5,020 nt of DNA from positions 1-5,020 of the forward strand of contig JBFMFE010000090.1 in the NCBI GenBank assembly GCA_040752295.1, given 5' to 3'. The notes beneath the pieces were generated by a model. It did no database searches and was not told the DNA's origin. It worked only from the letters and a program-made list of their open reading frames with translations. The DNA is from JBFMFE01 sp040752295. GTDB lineage: Bacteria > UBP15 > UBA6099 > JBFMBQ01. The translations under genes and the position numbers were made by a program. This document shows positions 1 through 5,020 of this stretch, in pieces (the stretch's first letter is position 1; each line of letters starts with the position of its first letter).

Positions 1-777
1 GAGGTAGTCGCACACGAGCCGGGCGTACTCGTGCATGGTGAAAGTGGCGAGCTTTCCCTCGCGGTACATCCTTTCGAGCGGCGTGTCCCCGAGCACGTGC
101 ATGAGATGGATTTTGGCGCCGTCCACCCCGGCGCGGGTGAGAACGCCGGCGGAGGCTAACATGTCGCGCCTCGTCTCGCCGGGCAGCCCCAGAATGACGT
201 GTGCGCACACGTGGATTCCGCGGCGGCGTTTCGCCCTCGCCGCCGCGGCCTCGAACGTCTCGACCGTGTGCCCGCGGTTGAGAAACCTCAGCGTACGATT
301 CCTCGCGCTCTGGAGTCCGAGTTCGAGCCACACGTGGTATTTTCCGGCGTAAGATTCGACGAGGTTGAGTACCTTCTCGTCAACGCAGTCGGGACGCGTG
401 CCGATGGACAGCCCCACGACGTCGGGGAGGGACAGCGCCTCGCCGTAGAGCGCCTCGAGCCGCTCCACGGGCGCGTATGTGTTTGTGTACGCCTGAAAGT
501 AGGCGATGAACCTGCGGGCGCGGTACCGGCGGCGCATGTACTCCATCCCGTCGAGCGCCTGCTCGCGCACCGGACGCCTGTCGCGTCGCGTGTTCGGGCT
601 GAACCCGGTGTTGTTGCAGTAGATGCACCCCCCCACGCCGAGCGTCCCGTCGCGGTTCGGGCACGTGAAACCGGCGTCAATGGAGACCTTGTACACCCTC
701 TCCCCGAAGCGCTCCCTGAGGAACCCGGAGAAGGAGCGGTATCGCTCCCCCGTCTCCCGCCCGCTTTCCGCCGTCAT
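1..777 (-). CDS. Radical SAM protein, TIGR01212 (YhcC/YtqA) family, 3' end outside the window
   Basis: The minus strand is open from ATG at 777 to the left edge (259 codons, no stop). Seen: a cluster-binding pattern C39-X11-C51-X2-C54 inside FTCPNRDGTLGVGGCIYC, then YFQAYTNTY (93-101), LSIGTRPDC (123-131), LELGLQSA (151-158), FLNRGHT (165-171) and VILGLPGE (194-201). Known: the long gap between the first two cysteines, the CPNRDG start and the GTRPDC and LGLQS blocks are hallmarks of TIGR01212, which binds a 4Fe-4S cluster and SAM. Members run to roughly 300-320 residues, so most of the catalytic core is present and the C-terminus is missing. A Bacillus member (YtqA/MnmL) has been linked to wobble-uridine tRNA modification; that role here is only a possibility. 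ATG 777 gives the family's usual short N-terminal extension. No Shine-Dalgarno precedes it. It is transcribed away from the signalling operon and need not be related to it. Confidence 0.93.
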   Translation of the reverse strand, partial: MTAESGRETGERYRSFSGFLRERFGERVYKVSIDAGFTCPNRDGTLGVGGCIYCNNTGFSPNTRRDRRPVREQALDGMEYMRRRYRARRFIAYFQAYTNTYAPVERLEALYGEALSLPDVVGLSIGTRPDCVDEKVLNLVESYAGKYHVWLELGLQSARNRTLRFLNRGHTVETFEAAAARAKRRRGIHVCAHVILGLPGETRRDMLASAGVLTRAGVDGAKIHLMHVLGDTPLERMYREGKLATFTMHEYARLVCDYL

Positions 778-786
778 CACAACATT

Positions 787-816
787 ATTATAGCCCGGTT
801 TTCAAGCGCTTTTCGA
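787..816 (-). promoter_or_regulatory. Possible promoter for the radical SAM gene, with a near-leaderless mRNA
   Basis: On the minus strand a perfect TATAAT lies at 792-787. A weak -35-like TCGAAA (4 of 6 matches) lies at 816-811, spaced 18 nt. Transcription starting about 7 nt past the -10 would begin near 780, only about 3 nt before ATG 777. This fits the absence of any Shine-Dalgarno there. The box could also be chance in an AT-rich gap. Confidence 0.3.
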
Positions 817-820
817 GCGC
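799..820. repeat. Two adjacent 11-bp direct repeats in the intergenic region
   Basis: TTTTCAAGCGC (799-809) is followed immediately by TTTTCGAGCGC (810-820), a head-to-tail repeat with one mismatch in 11. The first copy also contributes to a perfect 8-bp palindrome AAGCGCTT (804-811). The repeats overlap the -35 and spacer region of the proposed minus-strand promoter. Tandem sites one helical turn apart are typical operator geometry, but with only two short copies this may be chance. Confidence 0.4.
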
Positions 821-864
821 GGGTGGACGGCGCGCGCGGACCGCCGGGGGCGTTCCGGTATAAA

Positions 865-878
865 TTTTTGCGCAAAAA
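865..878. promoter_or_regulatory. Perfect 14-bp palindrome, candidate operator
   Basis: TTTTTGCGCAAAAA is a perfect self-complementary palindrome. It is flanked by TTCCGG (853-858) and CCGGGAA (879-885), which form an imperfect outer inverted repeat. It covers the proposed -35 of the receiver-kinase operon, where a dimeric regulator could control RNA polymerase access. No T-tract follows, so a terminator is unlikely. The binding protein is unknown. Confidence 0.35.
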
Positions 879-895
879 CCGGGAATATATATAAT
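868..895 (+). promoter_or_regulatory. Probable sigma-70-type promoter of the receiver-kinase operon
   Basis: TTGCGC (868-873, matching the TTG of TTGACA) and a perfect TATAAT (890-895) are separated by 16 nt. A start near 902 would leave a leader of about 25 nt before ATG 927. The stretch from 859 to 900 is sharply AT-rich compared with the surrounding GC-rich DNA. No convincing sigma-54 (-24 GG / -12 GC) pattern was found in the same gap. Confidence 0.42.
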
Positions 896-926
896 ATATG
901 GGAATGCGGTTCAGAGTCAGTGGAGA

Positions 927-1301
927 ATGGCGAAGAAGAAGATTCTGATCGTTGATGACGAGGAGAGCCTGCTTTCCATATTATCAACCCGGCTGAAGTA
1001 CGCGGGGTTCGACGTGGAAACGGCGATATCGGGCGAACTGGCTCTCGATATGGCGCGGGCGTTCGCGCCGCACCTTGTGCTGCTCGACATCATGATGCCG
1101 GGCATTGACGGCTTCACGGTGCTTTCCATGCTGAAGAACGAAAAGAAGACCCGTTCGATAGTGATCGTCATGCTCACGTCCAAGGGCGACCAGCAGGCAA
1201 TCGAGCGCGCTCTCTCGATGGGGGCGGTGGATTACATCGTGAAACCCTTCAACCCCGCCAGGCTGGTGGACAAGGTGAAGAAAGCGCTGAAAATAAGCTG
1301 A
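927..1301 (+). CDS. Single-domain CheY-like response regulator receiver
   Basis: The 124-residue product is one receiver domain with no output domain. Seen: the acidic pocket D10-D11 in ILIVDDE, phosphoacceptor D54 in LLDIMMPGIDG, switch residue T84 in VMLTS, and K106 in IVKPF. These are the complete set of receiver catalytic residues, so it should accept phosphate. Stand-alone receivers act by protein-protein contact or as phosphorelay or phosphate-sink partners. It is the first gene of the operon and ends 5 nt before the histidine kinase, which is therefore its likely partner (inference). ATG 927 fits the family N-terminus (MAKKKILIVDDE). The only Shine-Dalgarno-like motif, GGAG at 922-925, is 1 nt from the ATG and thus unusually close. 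It could equally be a CheY-type regulator of motility or pilus function, but no chemotaxis genes are visible. Confidence 0.93.
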   Translation: MAKKKILIVDDEESLLSILSTRLKYAGFDVETAISGELALDMARAFAPHLVLLDIMMPGIDGFTVLSMLKNEKKTRSIVIVMLTSKGDQQAIERALSMGAVDYIVKPFNPARLVDKVKKALKIS

Positions 1302-1306
1302 CCGCC

Positions 1307-2863
1307 ATGGCGAACCTTCCGGGACGAACGAGAAAAGGCGCGGGGAACGGCGCCGCGTACACACAGGGGTTCTTCATCTCCAAGAAGAAAGTCCGCTTCA
1401 GGCTGATGATCGCGATACCGCTCTTCACCACCATTCTCGTCCTCGCGCTCGGGCTGGCGATCATCTACTGGAACCAGCCGAAGCTGCTGAGCGGCGACTG
1501 GACACCGGCTTCGAGGATCGAATACATTGACCGAATACAGGAGGCTCTCGGCGACACGACGATCATCATAATCATCGGCGCGGTCATCGCCGCCGTCACG
1601 GGCATCGCCCTCGCGCTCACCATCACGACGCCCATCCGGCGGCTCGCCGTGGGCACCGCGAGCATCGCCAGGGGCGACCTGTCGAGAACTATCTTCGTGG
1701 ACGGCGAAGGGGAGATCGCCCTCCTCGGCTCCGCGTTCAACGAGATGATCTCCTCGATCAACAGGTACCTCATACAGAGCATGTCCGGCGGCGTCATCAC
1801 CGTCAACAGGAACAAGGTGATCTCGACATTCAGCGCCGACGCGGAGATCATCCTCGGATACCCATCCAACGAGGCGGTCGGGAACCCCCTCGAGACCGTT
1901 TTTCCCGACGTGCCGGAAAACGCGGAGTTCCACGACGTTATAAATGCGGTGATTGACGAGAGGACCACGGTGGCGGGCAGGAGGCTCGTTGTGTTCACAA
2001 GGCACAGGGACGGCATCCCCGTCTCCATCTCCACTTCGCTGCTGAAAGACCGGGAGGACACGCTCATCGGCATCATAGTGTCATTCGAGGACGTGGAGCA
2101 TCTCAAGAAGCTGGAAGACCAGATGAAGAAGGTTGACCGTCTTACGACGCTCGGAGGGCTTGCCGCTGGCATCGCCCACCAGATTCGCAACCCCCTCTGC
2201 TCGATAAGGGGTCTTGCCCAGCTCCTCAAGGAGTCCGGACGGAGCGGGTCGGCGCTGAGCGACTACGCGGACGTCATCCTGAAGGACGCCGACAGGATAA
2301 GCGGTGTCCTGGACCGGCTCCTGAGGTTCCTCCAGCCGACGGCGTCCGGGTGGACGATGGAGGGGGTGAACGACCTGCTGCGCGACGCCCTCATGCTCAG
2401 CCGCCACGAGATAAAGGACAGGGAAATAGAGGTTATCGAGAGATACCAGCCCGACGTGCCGAGGATACTGGTGCAGAGCGAAAACCTCATTCAGGCACTC
2501 GTCAACGTGCTCATAAACGCCTTTCAGGCTATCGAGGACAGCGGGAGTGTGACGATAGAGACCGGGACCGCCGCCGATCCCGGGGGAGGGGACGGCGGGT
2601 TCGTCCGCGTGCGGATCGCGGATACGGGAGAGGGGATAGCGGCGGACGACCTCGAGCGCGTTTTCGATCCGAGCTTCACCACAAAGGACAACGGGTCGGG
2701 TTTCGGGCTTGTCATCGCAAGGCAGGTCGTGGAATCCCACGACGGCTTCATAAAGGTGACGAGCGAGCCGGACAAGGAGACCTGCTTCGAAATATATCTT
2801 CCGGTGAGACGGGACCAACCGCGGGAGGAGACGCGCGCTGAACATGCCGGAACCGGCTCATAA
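1307..2863 (+). CDS. Membrane sensor histidine kinase (2 TM, HAMP, PAS, HisKA, HATPase)
   Basis: The 518-residue kinase should autophosphorylate on His and pass phosphate to receivers. Seen in order: a basic N-terminus (KKKVRFR, 26-32); TM1 about 33-54; a short outer loop of about 27 residues; TM2 about 84-105, with five consecutive Ile; HAMP about 106-155; PAS about 156-262; a linker helix; and HisKA with H291 in GIAHQIRNPL. HATPase_c follows, with N-box N400/N404, G1 DTGEGI (439-444), F-box F453/F457 and G2 GSGFGL (463-468). The residue after the phospho-His is Gln, where most HisKA kinases have Glu. The tiny loop argues against a large periplasmic sensor, so the signal may be membrane-borne or read by the PAS domain. 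This layout resembles AtoS/ZraS-type NtrC-partner kinases and lacks the six TM helices of classical PilS. ATG 1307 lies 5 nt after the receiver's stop with no Shine-Dalgarno, suggesting coupled translation. M34 (1406) is a less likely start because it would remove the basic segment. Confidence 0.95.
   Translation: MANLPGRTRKGAGNGAAYTQGFFISKKKVRFRLMIAIPLFTTILVLALGLAIIYWNQPKLLSGDWTPASRIEYIDRIQEALGDTTIIIIIGAVIAAVTGIALALTITTPIRRLAVGTASIARGDLSRTIFVDGEGEIALLGSAFNEMISSINRYLIQSMSGGVITVNRNKVISTFSADAEIILGYPSNEAVGNPLETVFPDVPENAEFHDVINAVIDERTTVAGRRLVVFTRHRDGIPVSISTSLLKDREDTLIGIIVSFEDVEHLKKLEDQMKKVDRLTTLGGLAAGIAHQIRNPLCSIRGLAQLLKESGRSGSALSDYADVILKDADRISGVLDRLLRFLQPTASGWTMEGVNDLLRDALMLSRHEIKDREIEVIERYQPDVPRILVQSENLIQALVNVLINAFQAIEDSGSVTIETGTAADPGGGDGGFVRVRIADTGEGIAADDLERVFDPSFTTKDNGSGFGLVIARQVVESHDGFIKVTSEPDKETCFEIYLPVRRDQPREETRAEHAGTGS
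2823..2830 (+). promoter_or_regulatory. Ribosome binding site of the NtrC-family regulator, inside the kinase gene
   Basis: GGGAGGAG is a strong purine-rich Shine-Dalgarno within the last codons of the kinase, 13 nt before ATG 2844. The spacing is longer than usual. It supports ATG 2844 as the regulator's start and a 20-nt gene overlap. Confidence 0.5.
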
Positions 2864-4247
2864 GGTACTCGTCGTTGACGACGAGGAGAACATGCGTTTT
2901 TTCCTGAGGGAGGCGCTGTCGCGGGAGAACTACGAGGTGGCGCTCGCGGCGAGCGGCGAGGAGGCGCTGCGCCTCCTGCGCGCCGACGGCTTCGGCGCCG
3001 TCATACTCGACATACGTATGTCCCGCATCGGAGGCATGGAGGTGCTCGAGGAAATAAAGAAGGAAAAACCGGAGCTTCCGGTCATCATGATGACCGCCTA
3101 CGGGTCGAAAAAGGTCGCCATGGAGACGCTGCGCAAGGGGGCGTACGACTATTTCACGAAGCCGTTCGACGTGGACGAGATGAGGGTCGTCGTGAAACGG
3201 GCGGTGGAAAAGCAGAAGCTCGAAGAGGAAATAAAGCTGCTGCGCAAGCGGCTGTCGGAACGGTACTCCTTCGACGGGGTGGTGGGAAACAGCAAGGAGA
3301 TGCGCGACGTGCTCGAACTCGTGAGCAAGGTGATCAACAACGACGTGACCGTGATACTGTACGGCGAGAGCGGGACCGGCAAGGAACTGATCGCGACACT
3401 GATACACCGCAACAGTCCGCGCAGGGACGCCCCGCTGGTGAAGATCAACTGCGCGGCGATACCCGAAACCCTGCTTGAAAGCGAGCTTTTCGGACACGAG
3501 AAGGGCGCGTTCACCGGCGCCGGCGCGATGAAAGAGGGTAAGTTCGAGGTCGCCAACGGCGGCACGCTTTTCCTCGACGAGATCGGCGACATGAGCATGG
3601 TCACACAGTCCAAGCTCCTGCGCGTTCTCGAGGAAAAGAAATTCGAGCGCCTCGGCGGCACCGGCGTCATCGAGGTGGACATCCGCATTATCGCCGCCAC
3701 AAACAAGGACCTGCCGCGTCTCATACAGGAAGGCAGGTTCAGGGAAGACCTTTACTTCCGCCTCAACGTCGTTCCCATCTTCCTCCCCCCGCTGAGGGCG
3801 AGAAAAACCGATATCCCCCTGCTCGTCGAGCACTTTCTGGATCAGGCGCACAAGAGGTTCGGCGTGGAAAGAAAGGGTCTCTCGCAGGGTGCGATGCGCC
3901 TCCTCATGGACTACGACTGGCCGGGAAACGTGCGCGAACTGGAGAACGTCATGCAGCGCGCGGTGGTGACGTCAAGGGGCGAGGTTATAGACGAAGGCAT
4001 CTCGCTGCCCGTCATGCTTCACGGCGCGGACCGCGGCATGAGAACCGTGGCGAACCCGGCGGCGAAAGGATGGGACCACTCGCTGCCGGAGATCGTTGAA
4101 AGCCTCACAGAGGCGGCGGAAAAGAGGCTCATCACCGAGGCGCTCGCAAAGACGAACTGGAGCAGGACAAGGACAGCCGAACTCCTCAAAATCTGCCGCA
4201 AAAGCCTCCACAACAAGATGAAAAAATACGGCATAGGGGAACCCTGA
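2844..4247 (+). CDS. NtrC-family sigma-54-dependent response regulator (REC, AAA+, Fis HTH)
   Basis: This 467-residue transcription factor has the usual length for the family. Seen: a receiver at about 5-120 with D12-D13, phosphoacceptor D56, T84 and K106; and a charged helical linker at about 120-142. The AAA+ sigma-54 activator domain, about 146-375, has Walker A GESGTGKE (174-181), an intact GAFTGA loop (221-226), Walker B TLFLDEIGD (241-249) and an FREDLYFRLNV block (299-309) with arginine-finger candidates. The C-terminal Fis-type helix-turn-helix is at about 435-465. Known: such proteins oligomerise when phosphorylated, hydrolyse ATP and open sigma-54 holoenzyme complexes; GAFTGA contacts sigma-54. 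The receiver's usual MPGMDG stretch is MSRIGG (59-64), losing the conserved Pro and Asp. Its partner is almost surely the kinase it overlaps by 20 nt. The adjacent assembly ATPase suggests control of pilus or secretion genes, as PilR does, but the targets are not visible. Confidence 0.96.
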   Translation: MPEPAHKVLVVDDEENMRFFLREALSRENYEVALAASGEEALRLLRADGFGAVILDIRMSRIGGMEVLEEIKKEKPELPVIMMTAYGSKKVAMETLRKGAYDYFTKPFDVDEMRVVVKRAVEKQKLEEEIKLLRKRLSERYSFDGVVGNSKEMRDVLELVSKVINNDVTVILYGESGTGKELIATLIHRNSPRRDAPLVKINCAAIPETLLESELFGHEKGAFTGAGAMKEGKFEVANGGTLFLDEIGDMSMVTQSKLLRVLEEKKFERLGGTGVIEVDIRIIAATNKDLPRLIQEGRFREDLYFRLNVVPIFLPPLRARKTDIPLLVEHFLDQAHKRFGVERKGLSQGAMRLLMDYDWPGNVRELENVMQRAVVTSRGEVIDEGISLPVMLHGADRGMRTVANPAAKGWDHSLPEIVESLTEAAEKRLITEALAKTNWSRTRTAELLKICRKSLHNKMKKYGIGEP

Positions 4248-4261
4248 AACGGAGGAACCCC
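4236..4261 (+). promoter_or_regulatory. Ribosome binding site of the PilB/GspE gene within a possible coupling hairpin
   Basis: GGAGG (4251-4255) lies just after the regulator's stop (4245-4247) and 8 nt before CTG 4264. The flanking bases can fold: GGGG (4236-4239) pairs with CCCC (4258-4261), an AA/AA internal loop follows, then CC (4242-4243) pairs with GG (4254-4255) of the Shine-Dalgarno. Ribosomes finishing the upstream gene would disrupt this stem. The fold is weak and the coupling role is inferred. Confidence 0.4.
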
Positions 4262-4263
4262 CA

Positions 4264-5020
4264 CTGGCGCCGCCGCTGAGACGAAGCAAGACCCTCGATC
4301 TCCTTGTCGCAAGGGGACACCTTACATCCGAACAGGCGGAACGGGTGCTTGCCGAGACCGAGGGAAGGGGCGAGCAGGCGGTCGCGCGGGCGGTGACCCG
4401 CCTCGGGTTCGCAAGCGACGCTCAGGTGATCCGCTGCCTCGGCGACCACCTCAACATACCCTCGGTGGACCTCAAGGAAATAAACATAGACCCGCAGGTC
4501 CCACACCTGCTGAGCGAAGAGTTCCTGAGGCGCAACAACATCATCCCGGTGGAGGTCAGGGGCGGCGACGTGTACGTCGCCATGTTCCCGCCGATTGACC
4601 CCGCCGTCCTCGACGAGATCGAGCTTACGACCGGGTACCGCGTGATGCCGGTCGCCGCGTCCGAGAACGACATCCGCTACGCCCTGAACCTCTCGTTCAG
4701 CACCCGGCACAGGACCCGCCAGACGATCATTGACATGCACGTCGGCGAGCACGTCCCCGCCGCGCAGTCCCGGTTCGTTCTCGACGAGGTGGTGGACGCG
4801 GTCGAGGCGCCCCCCATCGTGAGGCTCGTCATGGACATAGTGGACGGGGCGATACACGAGCGGGCGAGCGACGTGCACCTCGAACCCCAGGAGGGCGACA
4901 TGAGGGTGCGGTACCGCATTGACGGCGTCCTTCACGACGTCATGCAGATACCCAAGAACATCGAGCCGTCCGTGGTGTCGAGAATTAAAATCCTCGCCAA
5001 CCTCGACATAACGGAGAGAC
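4264..5020 (+). CDS. PilB/GspE-family assembly ATPase, N-terminal part, 3' end outside the window
   Basis: This is 252 codons of a protein usually about 560-570 residues long. It is a cytoplasmic hexameric ATPase that drives polymerisation of type IV pilins or type II secretion pseudopilins. Seen: a T2SSE_N/MshEN-type domain at about 5-145, with LLVARGHLTSEQ (13-24), TRLGFASDAQV (45-55) and NIPSVDL (64-70). After a linker comes the start of the ATPase region, with ASDVHLEP (201-208), RYRIDGVL (216-223) and RIKILANLDITER (240-252). Walker A lies beyond the edge. PilB and GspE cannot be separated on this fragment; linkage to a kinase/NtrC pair mildly favours PilB. Start: the frame is open from 4237 and holds no ATG, GTG or TTG before GTG 4345, which would delete part of the conserved N-terminus. 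CTG 4264, 8 nt after GGAGG, is the best start. Deleting C4264 would create ATG in the same frame, so an unusual start or a one-base insertion are both possible. Confidence 0.9.
   Translation, partial: MAPPLRRSKTLDLLVARGHLTSEQAERVLAETEGRGEQAVARAVTRLGFASDAQVIRCLGDHLNIPSVDLKEINIDPQVPHLLSEEFLRRNNIIPVEVRGGDVYVAMFPPIDPAVLDEIELTTGYRVMPVAASENDIRYALNLSFSTRHRTRQTIIDMHVGEHVPAAQSRFVLDEVVDAVEAPPIVRLVMDIVDGAIHERASDVHLEPQEGDMRVRYRIDGVLHDVMQIPKNIEPSVVSRIKILANLDITER

Noticed and set aside
628..634. Run of seven C as a possible frameshift site in the radical SAM gene
   Set aside because: It encodes part of the conserved GVGGC segment, and the frame is intact with conserved motifs on both sides.
800..805. TTGAAA on the minus strand as a -35 for the radical SAM promoter
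   Set aside because: It is only 7 nt from the -10 box, far too close for a -35 element.
199..894. A 231-codon plus-strand open frame opposite the radical SAM gene
   Set aside because: It is antisense to conserved radical SAM motifs and runs through the AT-rich promoter region; no homology is recognised.
778..926. A sigma-54 promoter or a terminator in the divergent intergenic gap
   Set aside because: No GG-N10-GC pattern with good flanks was seen. The palindrome has no following T-tract, and the genes diverge, so no terminator is expected.
898..948. A 16-codon upstream ORF (ATG at 898) overlapping the receiver's start
   Set aside because: It has no ribosome binding site and would lie before or at the predicted transcription start (about 902). 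It is probably chance.
1232..2229. Minus-strand open frames of about 255 codons opposite the kinase
   Set aside because: They mirror the codon bias of the real kinase gene and show no domain, ribosome site or promoter.
2748..3851. A 367-codon open frame on the minus strand opposite the NtrC-type regulator
   Set aside because: It is antisense to a fully conserved gene, and its translation is rich in His/Arg/Val with no recognisable domain. Long antisense frames are expected in GC-rich coding DNA.
4186..4935. A 249-codon minus-strand open frame opposite the ATPase gene
   Set aside because: It is a shadow frame. The plus strand carries unmistakable PilB/GspE motifs over the same bases.

Overview
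The window looks like GC-rich bacterial chromosome. It holds two divergent transcription units separated by a 149-nt AT-richer gap (778-926). All genes have clear bacterial family signatures. The mix of high GC with frequent ATA (Ile) and AGG (Arg) codons, and a two-component system next to a type IV pilus/type II secretion ATPase, points to a deltaproteobacterium-like, Nitrospirota-like or candidate-phylum Gram-negative rather than a typical gammaproteobacterium. This placement is an inference and cannot be fixed from sequence alone.

Left unit (minus strand, 777 down to 1, running off the left edge): the N-terminal 259 codons of a radical SAM protein of the TIGR01212 (YhcC/YtqA) family. It has a perfect -10 box so close to its ATG that the mRNA may be leaderless.

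Right unit (plus strand, 927 to the right edge): four tightly packed genes that look like one operon. They are (i) a stand-alone CheY-like receiver, (ii) a membrane histidine kinase with two TM helices, HAMP, PAS, HisKA and HATPase domains, (iii) an NtrC-family sigma-54 activator whose start overlaps the end of the kinase by 20 nt, and (iv) the N-terminal part of a PilB/GspE-type assembly ATPase, cut by the right edge before its Walker A motif. A probable sigma-70-type promoter, with a perfect 14-bp palindrome at its -35, lies just upstream of the receiver gene.

The inferred logic is that the kinase senses a signal in or at the membrane and phosphorylates the NtrC-type regulator, and possibly the small receiver as well. 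The regulator then drives sigma-54 promoters, plausibly those of pilus or secretion genes. The ATPase powers assembly of a type IV pilus or type II secretion pseudopilus. No sigma-54 promoter was seen inside the window, so the regulator's targets are probably elsewhere.

The most notable anomaly is the start of the ATPase gene. No ATG, GTG or TTG exists in the right place. A good Shine-Dalgarno site instead points to a CTG codon that sits exactly where one extra C would have split an ATG. I see no mobile elements, CRISPR arrays, tRNA/rRNA genes or convincing terminators, and no obviously novel system. The content is a recognisable signalling and pilus/secretion locus with a few unusual details.
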